DNA from: an uncultured Alphaproteobacteria bacterium
GTDB lineage: Bacteria > Pseudomonadota > Alphaproteobacteria > Rhodobacterales > Rhodobacteraceae
Direction: 5' to 3'
Assembly: GCA_902596605.1 (NCBI GenBank)
Contig: CACJUU010000007.1
Location: 1 to 64,000, forward strand
DNA length: 64,000 bases
Every line of letters begins with the position of its first letter. Within the stretch, counting starts at the first letter, position 1. The notes under the pieces were generated by a model. That model was not told the origin of the DNA, did no database searches, and saw only the letters and a list, made by a program, of their open reading frames with translations. Positions 19,044 to 27,591 of this stretch are shown piece by piece. The translations under genes were made by a program, and so were the position numbers.

Positions 19044-20734
19044 AACAAAATAATTCCTAAAACAAGCAATAATAGAATTGCAATAAAGAGAACCATGGTA
19101 CCTGAGGTCAATATTCTTGTCATAACACCTTCTGGCCCGGAAAAGTGGTAAACCTTATTAAGAAACAAAAGCAAAGATTTGTGTAATACCTTCAATCCTT
19201 TTTGTTCAACTGTTTCAAGAAATATTAATAACTTACTTATTATAGAAGGTAGAAATACTCGATATGTCCAATCGAAATCTAGGTTTATTGAGCGTGTTTC
19301 AGATGGAAGTTGCTTCATTTTACTTAAAATGAAGAAAGCTAGAATTGCAAAGCATAATAATTGCAACTGCGTTAGGATGTGTTCAAAAGTATAGGGATCA
19401 TATTTCACCTGAAAAGGCATTATCGCATACAAGTTATTGGGGTAAATACCTATATAAATGCAAAGAATTGAAGTTAAGCCCATTGCAAGCAGCATATGCA
19501 TTGGCGCTTCTTCTGGTCTCTTACCTGAGTCATGATGAAAAAAAGTAAAGTAGGGGACTTTTATTCCAGAATGCGACAAAACTCCGGCAGAAGCAAACAC
19601 AAGAATCAGCCAAATAATCTGATAGTGTTCTTTCCCTGCTCCGCTCATAATTAGCGATTTGCTAACAAATCCAGAAAACAAAGGGAACGCGGATATTGAT
19701 GCCGCTCCAATAAGGCAAAAGGTTGCTGTTAATGGCATAGTTCTGTACAACCCTCCCAACTCTGATGCTTTAGAAGTACCTGTTCTAAAAAGAACTGCAC
19801 CAACACTCATAAAGAGTAGAGCTTTATACAAAATATGAGAGAAAGCGTGTGCTGCAGTGCCATTAAGCGCTAACTCCGTTCCTACACCCACACCAACAAC
19901 CATAAAACCAAGTTGATTATTCAGGCTATATGCTAATACCTTTCTCAAATCATTTTCTACCTCTGCAAAGAAAATAGGAAATACTGTCATAGCAGCGCCA
20001 ATATAAATGAGAAGTTCTGTTCCTGGAAATCCTCGCGCTAACGCGTAAACTGCAAGTTTCGTAGTAAAAGCAGAAAGTATTACTGTCCCCGTTATCGTAG
20101 CCGAAGGATAGCTGTCTTGAAGCCAATTATGCAGAAATGGGAAAGCACACTTTATGCCGAAAGCAACAAAAATTAAACCTGTAGCTAAACTATTTAGTTC
20201 CATTTTACTAAAAGATATTGATCCAGTCTCAAAGTAAAAAAGAGCAACGCCGAATAGCAAGACAACCCCCGACAAAACTTGGATAATAAGGTAGCGCATG
20301 CCAGAATGATAAGCGCCTTCGGTTTTCCGGGCCCAAACCAAAAAAACAGATGATATAGCTGTAAGCTCCCAATAAACAAAAAGCGTAATAAGGTCACCAG
20401 CGAAAACAGCGCCTATTGCTGCTCCTGAATAAATAAGTGCTACAAAGGGCTGCGTACTTTCTCGAAGATGAAATGCAAACAAATTTCCTAAAAAAGCAGC
20501 TATACAAAAAATAATTCCAAATACTGTGGAAAGCTTATCTACCCTCATAAAATTGAGTTCAAGACCCATAAACTGTATCTTATAACCCTCTTCCCAGCCC
20601 CCATTAAGTAACACTAGCAGTGCTATAACAGGAACTAAGCAGACGAAAGAAGATTTTACAGCTCCTTTAGGTAAAAATATTGATACTAGTCCTCCTATCA
20701 AGAAGTAATATGGGAGAGGAAGTGTTGCTAACAT
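19040..20734 (-). CDS. Mrp-type antiporter, NuoM/NuoL-like D subunit (third copy)
   Basis: A 564-residue multipass membrane protein of the proton-conducting family shared by complex I subunits NuoL/M/N and MrpA/MrpD. Family landmarks: VYWELTAISSVFLVWA (with the conserved Glu in the fifth segment), GTVILSAFTTKLAVYAL (conserved Lys), RKVLAYSLNNQLGFMVVG, and AHAFSHILYKALLFMSVGAV. It is the last gene of a nine-gene operon. With the two other D-type subunits here it presumably replaces the large NuoL-like part of MrpA, which is absent as a single protein. Which D-type paralogue matches MrpA and which MrpD cannot be decided by eye. Confidence 0.87.
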   Translation of the reverse strand: MLATLPLPYYFLIGGLVSIFLPKGAVKSSFVCLVPVIALLVLLNGGWEEGYKIQFMGLELNFMRVDKLSTVFGIIFCIAAFLGNLFAFHLRESTQPFVALIYSGAAIGAVFAGDLITLFVYWELTAISSVFLVWARKTEGAYHSGMRYLIIQVLSGVVLLFGVALFYFETGSISFSKMELNSLATGLIFVAFGIKCAFPFLHNWLQDSYPSATITGTVILSAFTTKLAVYALARGFPGTELLIYIGAAMTVFPIFFAEVENDLRKVLAYSLNNQLGFMVVGVGVGTELALNGTAAHAFSHILYKALLFMSVGAVLFRTGTSKASELGGLYRTMPLTATFCLIGAASISAFPLFSGFVSKSLIMSGAGKEHYQIIWLILVFASAGVLSHSGIKVPYFTFFHHDSGKRPEEAPMHMLLAMGLTSILCIYIGIYPNNLYAIMPFQVKYDPYTFEHILTQLQLLCFAILAFFILSKMKQLPSETRSINLDFDWTYRVFLPSIISKLLIFLETVEQKGLKVLHKSLLLFLNKVYHFSGPEGVMTRILTSGTMVLFIAILLLLVLGIILF

Positions 20735-21025
20735 TTACTTTTCCTCCATCCCTGGATAATCTTCACTGTCCACTGCTTTTTTGGCATAAAAATTTTCTGG
20801 CCTGCCCAAAAGCAACCTTAGTAATCGTGATCCAAATATTATAATTGAAAACATTATAAAACCATAAATGCTATAAAAATTATAAGTACTCTCAATCTCA
20901 AAATAGACATATCTCTTAACAAAAAAATCTGCCACGAATAAGCAAAAGCACAGAAGTAAGAATGCACTCAGTAGAGCTCGAAGTCGGCTAGCTTTCTCAA
21001 AAAATATGAATGGGTTAAATTTCAT
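20735..21025 (-). CDS. Small membrane protein inside the Mrp operon
   Basis: A 96-residue protein with two hydrophobic segments (about 16-34 and 49-70) and a charged, acidic C-terminus (SEDYPGMEEK). Family not recognised. It lies between two D-type antiporter subunits, with its stop directly against the next start (20734) and 9 bp after the preceding gene, so it is almost certainly translated as part of the operon. It may be an accessory or assembly subunit of the antiporter; this is inferred from position only. Confidence 0.75.
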   Translation of the reverse strand: MKFNPFIFFEKASRLRALLSAFLLLCFCLFVADFFVKRYVYFEIESTYNFYSIYGFIMFSIIIFGSRLLRLLLGRPENFYAKKAVDSEDYPGMEEK

Positions 21026-21034
21026 TTAATTACC

Positions 21035-22498
21035 TTAGCTCACTAAACCAAAATTAATCATAAAATCTCTTATATAGCCTACGTAAAAAAACAAAAGGAA
21101 TGAGATACTAGCTGTTATTGCGGGCGGCAGCCAAACAAAGGCGCTCGGTTCTTTAAAACTTTTAATTTCTGTCCGGTCTTTAGGGTTAAGATAAAAGCCC
21201 TTTGCCACTAATGGCAAAAGATAAGCGATATTCAAGAGGGAACTTATTAATAGGACTAAAACAACAAATTGTTTATCTGCTTCGAGAGATGACAATATTA
21301 AAAACCATTTTGCCCAAGACCCACCCATCGGAGGAAGCCCTATTATCGATATTGCACCTATAAGAAAACTTAAAAACGTAATTGGCATCACCCTTCCCAA
21401 GCCCTGCATATCACTTATATCTGTTTTCTTGGTTGCTACATAAATAGAACCGGCACACATAAATAAAGTGATTTTTCCGAATGCATGTGTAACTATTTGT
21501 AGAGTTCCACCTAAAACACCCAAACTATTCGCGAGAGAGAAAGCAAGCACGACATAAGCCAATTGACTAATAGTAGAATAAGCGAGTCTAGCTTTTAAAT
21601 TATCTTTAGTCATTGCGATCAGAGAAGCAAATAAAATTGAAAAACAAGCTAACCAGGTTAGCCAATCTGTTGCACCTGATACTGACAAACTATCCAGCCC
21701 AAATATATAAACACCCACTTTGAGAACCGTAAAAACTCCCGCTTTAACTACAGCAACAGCATGCAGCAAAGCACTAACAGGTGTGGGAGCAACCATTGCA
21801 GCGGGTAGCCACCTATGGAATGGAAATAAAGCAGCTTTCCCGATCCCAAAAGCAAACAAACCAACGAGGAGTATTAATTCTAATGATCCAAAGGAGCCAT
21901 TTAATATTCCACCTTTTACAAAATCTAAAGTACCAACAGAAAAATAAATCCAAATTATTCCTAACAACTGTAGACCAATTGACGTTCCTAATAGTATCGA
22001 TAGGTAAACTCTTGCTCCCCTTAGCGCTTCAGTCGAACCCTTATGAGAAACTAATGGAAAAGTAATGAGAGTTAGTAGCTCATAGAATAGAAATAAGGTG
22101 AAAAGATTACCTGAAAATGAGATCCCCATTACACTGGCTATTGACACAGAAAAAAAGAAAAAGAACCTCGAATGGTTTCTCTCCTTTGCACCTCTCATAT
22201 ATCCAATCGCGTAAATATGAGTAAGTATCCAAAGTCCTGAGGCCAATAATGAGAATATAATACCCAAAGGCTCAATATGAAAGGAAATATCAATCCCTGG
22301 CATTATGGTTGCCAGCTTATATCGTGTTGCCTGTCCATCAAAGCCAAGAAAAATAATTACACTAAAATAAAATGTTATCAGTGCGCCTAGTAAAGTAACG
22401 GTATCCCTGACATTTGGTATTCTATTAAAAATTAAATTTAACCCGCCTACTAATGCCGGAGTAAAAACTGTTAAAAAAATCAAAAACTCTATCGGCAT
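21035..22498 (-). CDS. Mrp-type antiporter, NuoM/NuoL-like D subunit (second copy)
   Basis: A 487-residue proton-conducting membrane subunit. Landmarks: FLFYELLTLITFPLVSH (conserved Glu), APTPVSALLHAVAVVKAGVFTVLKV (conserved Lys with the His typical of NuoL/M), KARLAYSTISQLAYVVLAF, VTHAFGKITLFMCAGSI, and GLPPMGGSWAKWFL. The frame opens with a GTG at 22507, but the ATG at 22498 with AGGGTG six bases upstream is the better start. It follows the first D-type subunit by about 10 bp. The APTPVSALLHA block is closest to NuoL/MrpA-like subunits, so this could be the equivalent of the N-terminal half of MrpA. Confidence 0.87.
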   Translation of the reverse strand: MPIEFLIFLTVFTPALVGGLNLIFNRIPNVRDTVTLLGALITFYFSVIIFLGFDGQATRYKLATIMPGIDISFHIEPLGIIFSLLASGLWILTHIYAIGYMRGAKERNHSRFFFFFSVSIASVMGISFSGNLFTLFLFYELLTLITFPLVSHKGSTEALRGARVYLSILLGTSIGLQLLGIIWIYFSVGTLDFVKGGILNGSFGSLELILLVGLFAFGIGKAALFPFHRWLPAAMVAPTPVSALLHAVAVVKAGVFTVLKVGVYIFGLDSLSVSGATDWLTWLACFSILFASLIAMTKDNLKARLAYSTISQLAYVVLAFSLANSLGVLGGTLQIVTHAFGKITLFMCAGSIYVATKKTDISDMQGLGRVMPITFLSFLIGAISIIGLPPMGGSWAKWFLILSSLEADKQFVVLVLLISSLLNIAYLLPLVAKGFYLNPKDRTEIKSFKEPSAFVWLPPAITASISFLLFFYVGYIRDFMINFGLVS

Positions 22499-22508
22499 AA
22501 AATACACC

Positions 22509-24008
22509 CTACTTAAAAAGAATTTCTGTGGCCATGTTAGCTACATCCACTGTTAAACTAGTATTAATACCTAGAAAAATGCAAAATAAAGCGAGTATCC
22601 ATACAGGCATTAACGTGAGAACGCTTACTTCATCGTAAGACTCTGAACTTTCTGAAAAGTATAAAACTTCAACTATCTTCCAAATATAGATAACTGCGAA
22701 GAGAGACGATACGATAATGAGAATTGCTACTAACCAATACCCAGTTTCAAGCGCTGCTTCTAGAAGCAGCCATTTGCTAATAAAACCAGCTGTACCAGGC
22801 ACGCCGATTAAGCTTAAACCTCCAATTAGGAAAGCAGCCGAAGTAAATGGCATCGATTTTCCTAGGCCTCTTAAACTTTTTATATATACGTTCTTTGTAT
22901 TAAGCATAAAAGCACCGAGGGACATAAATAGTGCTGCTTTAGTGAAGCCATGATTAACCATATGCACTAATGAAGATGCAAGACCTTTTTGACTCATTAA
23001 CGATAATCCAAGGAGCATATACCCGATTTGTGCAAGGCTAGAATAAGCAAGTAACTTCTTTAAATTCTGTTTGAAAATGGCGATGACTGATGCCGCAATC
23101 ATTGCGATTACTGCAAGAGGCATCAAAAGGAGAAAAAAGAGTTCGTTGACAAAACTGTCTTCATAGTTAAACACAGAAAATACAAATCTGATCAAAACAT
23201 AAAGCGCAACTTTGGTTGCTGTTGCAGCCAAAAAACAGGTAACTACAGTAGGTGCAAAGGTATAAGCATTAGGCAACCAAACATGAAGAGGAACCATGGC
23301 AAGCTTGAGACCCATCCCTACAACAATAAAGGCGAACCCCGCTTGAATAGTTCTGTTATCACCTAATTGACTAGCTCTTTCCGCTATGTCCATCATATTT
23401 AGAGATCCAGTCGCCATGTATATATATCCAATACCAATTACAAAAAAAGTTGCACCAATAGTGCCCATTATTAGATAATTAAAGGACGCTGAAAGTGCTC
23501 TTCTATCAAGATAGGCCCCTTGTGCTACCAAAACATAGGTGGATAAACTTGAAATCTCTAAAAATACAAAAACGTTAAAAATATCTGCTGTTGCTACAAC
23601 ACCTAACAAACCGGTAAGGCATAAAAGAAAGCAAGAGTAGAACAAAGTATGCTTTTCTTCAGGAATTTCTGCGTGAAGTGAAGAATACGAAAAGATCAGA
23701 ACAATTGCACTTATAATTGATATGAGGAGCAATAGAATAGCGTTGGCCGCGTCTATTCTGTATTCAATTCCGATTGGTGGCGCCCATCCGCCAAGGTAAT
23801 ATGTGAGAATACTCCCATCACTAACAGCTTGTATCAGTAAGATTGATATAAATAAACACGCTAATGCGCCTACAAAGCTTAGCAACCAAGACAATGTCTT
23901 ATTGTTAAATACAACCAATATAGGTGCGATCAACATTGGAGTAATCACCTGCAAAATCGGCAAATGATTAACCAACTCTAAAGCGCCCTGTTTAATTTCT
24001 GAAGCCAT
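22509..24008 (-). CDS. mnhD: Mrp-type antiporter subunit D
   Basis: A 499-residue membrane subunit, of the three D-type copies the one in the canonical position directly after mnhC. Landmarks: FVFLEISSLSTYVLVAQG (conserved Glu), APTVVTCFLAATATKVALYVLIRF (conserved Lys), KKLLAYSSLAQIGYMLLGLSL, HMVNHGFTKAALFMSLGAF and GVPGTAGFISKW. Such subunits carry protons or cations across the inner membrane. Its start overlaps the mnhC stop by one base. Confidence 0.9.
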   Translation of the reverse strand: MASEIKQGALELVNHLPILQVITPMLIAPILVVFNNKTLSWLLSFVGALACLFISILLIQAVSDGSILTYYLGGWAPPIGIEYRIDAANAILLLLISIISAIVLIFSYSSLHAEIPEEKHTLFYSCFLLCLTGLLGVVATADIFNVFVFLEISSLSTYVLVAQGAYLDRRALSASFNYLIMGTIGATFFVIGIGYIYMATGSLNMMDIAERASQLGDNRTIQAGFAFIVVGMGLKLAMVPLHVWLPNAYTFAPTVVTCFLAATATKVALYVLIRFVFSVFNYEDSFVNELFFLLLMPLAVIAMIAASVIAIFKQNLKKLLAYSSLAQIGYMLLGLSLMSQKGLASSLVHMVNHGFTKAALFMSLGAFMLNTKNVYIKSLRGLGKSMPFTSAAFLIGGLSLIGVPGTAGFISKWLLLEAALETGYWLVAILIIVSSLFAVIYIWKIVEVLYFSESSESYDEVSVLTLMPVWILALFCIFLGINTSLTVDVANMATEILFK

Positions 24009-24433
24009 TAACTATTGGTCTCCATGACATTCTTTTTATTATATTTCTCCAAGTCATTTTGATCCAGTTTTTGGATATCATCTTCTTCAACCGTTTCATA
24101 CTCTTCTCGAATTTTTATTATTAAAGCTAAACCTAAGGCAGTAGTGGCGATACCAACAACTATTGCGGTAAGAATGAGGACATGTGGAAGCGGGTTAGAA
24201 TATATAACTGCGGAGTTATTAGCGGACTTATCAAGCAGAATTGGTGCTGTACCACCCTTCATTTTCCCTATTGATATATAAAACATAAAAACTGATGTTT
24301 GGAAAATATTTAATCCCACAATTTTCTTGATCAGATTTCCTCGTGAAACAACTATAAAGAGACCTGAGAGCATTAATATAATGAATAACCAGTAAGGCAA
24401 GTGCCCATAGATGAAGTTTAAACCACTGTTCAT
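24008..24433 (-). CDS. mnhC: Mrp-type antiporter subunit C (NuoK-like)
   Basis: A 141-residue protein with three membrane segments, of the NuoK/MrpC family: GLFIVVSRGNLIKKIVGLNIFQTSVFMFYI and the diagnostic PLPHVLILTAIVVGIATTALGLALI. The C-terminus is a longer than usual hydrophilic, acidic tail (REEYETVEEDDIQKLDQNDLEKY), which is not needed for the fold and may be lineage-specific. It sits 3 bp after mnhB and overlaps mnhD. Confidence 0.92.
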   Translation of the reverse strand: MNSGLNFIYGHLPYWLFIILMLSGLFIVVSRGNLIKKIVGLNIFQTSVFMFYISIGKMKGGTAPILLDKSANNSAVIYSNPLPHVLILTAIVVGIATTALGLALIIKIREEYETVEEDDIQKLDQNDLEKYNKKNVMETNS

Positions 24434-24436
24434 GGC

Positions 24437-24877
24437 TTACCACTCTTTATCGTCTAAACGCGGAGTGCGACCGGCAAAGCTATAATAGATAGCAATCATT
24501 ACAAAAGTCACTGTTATCCCAACACCCAGCTCAACCAATATGATCCCATAATGTTGCCCATGTTTCGGATGTTCGGGACTAATTGCGTGATAATTTAAAA
24601 ATTCAAATCCAAAGATAATTGAGAAAACACCTGTTAATGCGTATACTAAGACGCCCACCGCTGCCGCCTTCTGTGCAAACCAAATAGGCATTACTTTTTG
24701 TACATTCTCTAGGCCCATGACTATACCATAAAGGATAAAAGCAGCCGCGATAATAACACCAGCTTGGAAACCTCCCCCAGGAGAGTAATCACCATGAAAT
24801 TGCACATACAGGCCGAACAAAACGATAACTCCAACCATAAATTTTGTAATAACTTTTAAAATCAAATGATGTTTCAT
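24437..24877 (-). CDS. mnhB: Mrp-type antiporter subunit B
   Basis: A 146-residue membrane protein with the MnhB signature GLYVQFHGDYSPGGGFQAGVI, four membrane segments, and an ending FAGRTPRLDDKEW. A GTG at 24913 is in frame, but the ATG at 24877 (MKHHLILKVITKFMVG), with AAAGAG just upstream, matches the family and lies 4 bp after the preceding stop. It belongs to the cation/proton antiporter operon. Confidence 0.92.
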   Translation of the reverse strand: MKHHLILKVITKFMVGVIVLFGLYVQFHGDYSPGGGFQAGVIIAAAFILYGIVMGLENVQKVMPIWFAQKAAAVGVLVYALTGVFSIIFGFEFLNYHAISPEHPKHGQHYGIILVELGVGITVTFVMIAIYYSFAGRTPRLDDKEW

Positions 24878-24881
24878 AGTC

Positions 24882-25391
24882 TCACTCTTTATCTTTTCTT
24901 CCTTTGAGACCACTTAATAATAGGATAACTCCGAGACCTGCTGTCAGCACAACCACTGTTTCGCCTAGCGTATCATAACCTCGATAACTCGCCAATATAC
25001 CCGTTACGACATTTGGTATTCCCATATCTTTATAAGTGATACTCAGATACGTTGATCCAAGATGTAATTGAGCTGGTGAGTCAAAAGCTCCAAAGTTCGG
25101 CATATCAAGAGTTCCATAAATTAGCAAAACACCAACAAGGCAAACAACTACAAGTGGTAATATTATAGGTCTCTTTGTCTCTTTCTGAACCCGAACCGTG
25201 AGCGCCATTGTTGCAAGCATCAAAACAGTAGACACCCCTGCCCCGACAGCTGCTTCTGTAAAGGCGACGTCGACAGCATCCATCACTACAAAAAGCATTG
25301 CAGATACCAAACTAAATGCACCTGACAACATTATTACTGCAAACAGATGCTTTAACGTCAATGCCATTATTGCGATGGTGACTAAAACCAT
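24882..25391 (-). CDS. MrpA C-terminal-like subunit (DUF4040/MbhD plus MbhE-like)
   Basis: A 169-residue membrane protein that corresponds to the C-terminal third of MrpA as a separate polypeptide. The first part (HLFAVIMLSGAFSLVSAMLFVVMDAVDVAFTEAAVG) is the DUF4040/MbhD segment, related to NuoJ; the second part ends with GILASYRGYDTLGETVVVLTAG, typical of the MbhE/MrpA end. Separation of this part from the NuoL-like part is known in archaeal Mbh/Mrp complexes and in a subset of bacterial Mrp operons. Confidence 0.88.
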   Translation of the reverse strand: MVLVTIAIMALTLKHLFAVIMLSGAFSLVSAMLFVVMDAVDVAFTEAAVGAGVSTVLMLATMALTVRVQKETKRPIILPLVVVCLVGVLLIYGTLDMPNFGAFDSPAQLHLGSTYLSITYKDMGIPNVVTGILASYRGYDTLGETVVVLTAGLGVILLLSGLKGRKDKE

Positions 25392-25417
25392 GAAGAAACA
25401 TATGATAATAAATAACT

Positions 25418-25732
25418 CTATTTTCTTTCCCCCTCCTTTTTTTTGTATCCTAGAGTAACAAATGCTGCATTAGCAATGGCATGTGAAGCCGTAGGTGAGG
25501 AAATAAAAATAAAGATAGCTATAGCTAAAAGTTTAAAAAAGACCCATATGGTCGTGACATGTAACATCATTCCCAAAATTAGAAACAGCACGCCTCCTGT
25601 ATCGCTAATAGATGCGCCGTGTAGTCTTGACCAAAAATCAGGTAGCCTTATTAAGCCCAAGCTTCCAGTTAAAAGCAAAAACGATCCCAAGAGGATAAAA
25701 ATCCAACTTAATATTTCTATCAACAAACTCAT
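25418..25732 (-). CDS. mnhG: Mrp-type antiporter subunit G
   Basis: A 104-residue membrane protein of the MnhG/MrpG family: GSFLLLTGSLGLIRLPDFWSRLHGASISDTGGV is the diagnostic block (RLPDxxxRxHxxxxxDTxG). Three membrane segments, followed by ATASHAIA-like SPTASHAIANAAF. It overlaps mnhF by one base. MrpG is required for assembly of the Mrp complex in other bacteria. Confidence 0.93.
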   Translation of the reverse strand: MSLLIEILSWIFILLGSFLLLTGSLGLIRLPDFWSRLHGASISDTGGVLFLILGMMLHVTTIWVFFKLLAIAIFIFISSPTASHAIANAAFVTLGYKKKEGERK

Positions 25733-26016
25733 TACGCTTTATTTCTTCTCAAAGCTTTTTTATCACCAATTTCTTTATATCTAAAGAATTTAAGAATTGC
25801 GATTGTCCCAATAAAATTTAGCAGTGCATATAATAAGGCGATATCGAGAAAATCAGGTCTGTCAAATAAAAAACCAACGACGCTTATCATTAGAACAGCC
25901 AGTGTACCAAATGCATTTAACGCTAAAACTCTATCATATAATGTTGGGCCCAAAAATAATCTTACAATTACCAATATAAATGAAATCATGATTGAGATGG
26001 TTGCAACGTAAAACAT
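25732..26016 (-). CDS. mnhF: Mrp-type antiporter subunit F
   Basis: A 94-residue protein with three membrane segments and the MnhF pattern VRLFLGPTLYDRVLALNAFGTLAV followed by DIALLYALLNFIGTIAILKFF. Subunit F of the Mrp cation/proton antiporter. Second gene of the operon, 7 bp after mnhE and overlapping mnhG by one base. Confidence 0.93.
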   Translation of the reverse strand: MFYVATISIMISFILVIVRLFLGPTLYDRVLALNAFGTLAVLMISVVGFLFDRPDFLDIALLYALLNFIGTIAILKFFRYKEIGDKKALRRNKA

Positions 26017-26023
26017 AAATTCA

Positions 26024-26500
26024 TTACCCCTTTCTCTCGCATCTACTTACTCTCTTACCCATATCTTCTATTTCATCTTCAGTGCTACCAGAAAAATTTA
26101 GGGAATGTACCAAAAGACTATTTTTCTCAGTTTCAACCGTTATAGTCCCTGGAGTAAGTGTAATAGAGTTTGCAAATATTACTTGAGCCGCTTCACTTTT
26201 AGGAGCTAGGGGTACATCGAACATATTTTGCTTGATCTTTATTTGTGGGCTTAATATGGTCTTGGCCACTGCAACGTTGGATTTCAATATTTCCTTTAGT
26301 AGCCAAAAACAATAAGTCAGAAAGCTAAATAAATTCATTTGGAAATTAATTGGGGTTTCATCAATTACGCGCATACGTCGAAGTATATATAAGACGATCA
26401 AAACTGATATAACACCAAAAGATAACAACAGAAAATCAAAATGTCCTGAAAAGGAAATCCAAATCAGACCATATAATATTGCTAGCACAAAGATTTTCAA
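26024..26500 (-). CDS. mnhE: Mrp-type antiporter subunit E
   Basis: A 158-residue membrane protein of the MnhE/MrpE family: hydrophobic N-terminal part, then FWLLKEILKSNVAVAKTILSP, and the end block AQVIFANSITLTPGTITVETEKNSLLVHSLN, which is diagnostic. First gene of the operon; it starts with TTG and I see no strong Shine-Dalgarno, so initiation may be weak or the mRNA leader short. The operon promoter should lie in the 91-bp AT-rich gap shared with kdsA, which is transcribed the other way. Confidence 0.9.
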   Translation of the reverse strand: MKIFVLAILYGLIWISFSGHFDFLLLSFGVISVLIVLYILRRMRVIDETPINFQMNLFSFLTYCFWLLKEILKSNVAVAKTILSPQIKIKQNMFDVPLAPKSEAAQVIFANSITLTPGTITVETEKNSLLVHSLNFSGSTEDEIEDMGKRVSRCERKG

Positions 26501-26591
26501 AGTAAATTTAACCTATTCAAGAATAAAGAAATGCCGTAAACATATAATTAAATTATTAATAATAATAAGTAAATTAAAACAAGAGATTTAT

Positions 26592-27437
26592 ATGAATAAT
26601 ACTGAACTCACTGACCATACAATTGAACTAAATGGTCTCAAAATCTCAAATAAGTACCCAGTGACGCTTATTTCTGGTCCATGCCAGCTTGAAAGCCTCG
26701 AGCATACTATGATGATCGCCGAAAAATTAATAGAAATCTGTGATCGTAATGCTATCAACTTTGTCTTTAAATCGTCATTTGACAAGGCCAATCGAACTTC
26801 ACATTTATCAAAGCGTGGCCTTGGAATTGAAGAAGGTCTTAAAATCTTCCAAAAATTGAAGAGCAGTCTAAACATATCCACATTAACGGATGTACACACC
26901 CCCGAACAATGCGAGCTTGTAGCAAAAGAAGTCGATATTCTGCAAATACCAGCTTTTCTATGCCGACAGACGGATTTAATCATTGCAGCTAGTAAAACAA
27001 ATAAACCTGTCAATATTAAAAAGGGGCAATTTCTATCCCCTGCTGAGATGCAGCAAGTGGCTGAAAAATTCATATCTACCGGTAATGAAAATTTACTCCT
27101 CTGTGAACGAGGTGCTACTTTTGGCTACAATGATTTGGTTTGCGATATGCGTTCCCTGGAAATTCTCAAACAAAGTGGGTTCCCAACCATTTTAGATATA
27201 ACTCATTCCATTCAACAACCAGGAGGAAAAGGCTCAGAGAGTGGTGGCTCAAGAGAGTTCATTGAAACTTTAGCAAAAGCGGGTACAGCAGTTGGTATCG
27301 CGGGTGTTTTCATTGAGACCCACGAGAAGCCTGAGACAGCGCCGTCAGATGGTGCTTCTATGCTTCCTCTTGACCAATTATCAGGGCTATTAAGTAAAAT
27401 AAAAGCAATTGATAATGTCGTAAAATCTTTTGACTGA
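26592..27437 (+). CDS. kdsA: 3-deoxy-8-phosphooctulonate (KDO-8-P) synthase
   Basis: Condenses arabinose-5-phosphate with phosphoenolpyruvate to KDO-8-phosphate for the inner core of lipopolysaccharide, so the organism makes a Gram-negative outer membrane. Family blocks: LISGPCQLES, FKSSFDKANRTS, GLKIFQKLK, TDVHTPEQ, FLCRQTDL, KKGQFLSP, ERGATFGYNDLVCDMRSL and DITHSIQQPGG. The 281-residue length is normal. The usual neighbours (pyrG, eno) are not here; the gene stands alone before tRNA-Gln. Confidence 0.96.
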   Translation: MNNTELTDHTIELNGLKISNKYPVTLISGPCQLESLEHTMMIAEKLIEICDRNAINFVFKSSFDKANRTSHLSKRGLGIEEGLKIFQKLKSSLNISTLTDVHTPEQCELVAKEVDILQIPAFLCRQTDLIIAASKTNKPVNIKKGQFLSPAEMQQVAEKFISTGNENLLLCERGATFGYNDLVCDMRSLEILKQSGFPTILDITHSIQQPGGKGSESGGSREFIETLAKAGTAVGIAGVFIETHEKPETAPSDGASMLPLDQLSGLLSKIKAIDNVVKSFD

Positions 27438-27490
27438 GCAAAAATAAATTTTCTTGAATCATATGCACTAAGATATTACAACAATAGTGT

Positions 27491-27565
27491 TGGGGTGTAG
27501 CCAAGCGGTAAGGCAGCGGGTTTTGATCCCGTGTACCGTAGGTTCGAATCCTACCACCCCAGCCA
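27491..27565 (+). tRNA. tRNA-Gln (anticodon UUG)
   Basis: A complete cloverleaf: acceptor stem TGGGGTG paired with CACCCCA, D-arm GCC/GGC, anticodon stem GCGGG/CCCGT with loop TTTTGAT giving anticodon TTG, T-arm GTAGG-TTCGAAT-CCTAC, discriminator G and an encoded CCA. The 3' 49 bases of the gene are repeated at 28523-28571, so it serves as the attachment site of a small inserted element. Confidence 0.97.
27517..27565 (+). repeat. Attachment-site repeat, left copy (within tRNA-Gln)
   Basis: The 49 bp from the anticodon stem to the CCA end of tRNA-Gln are identical to 28523-28571 in direct orientation. The upstream bases differ (G at 27516, A at 28522), so the repeat has sharp limits. This arrangement, an intact tRNA on one side and a 3' tRNA fragment on the other, is what site-specific integration by a tyrosine recombinase leaves behind. 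Confidence 0.92.
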
Positions 27566-27591
27566 TTTCAGAAATCATTTCTTAAGTTTAT

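Noticed and set aside
26588-27073. 161-residue minus-strand frame in kdsA
   Set aside because: Fully antisense to the well-supported kdsA gene; a shadow frame.
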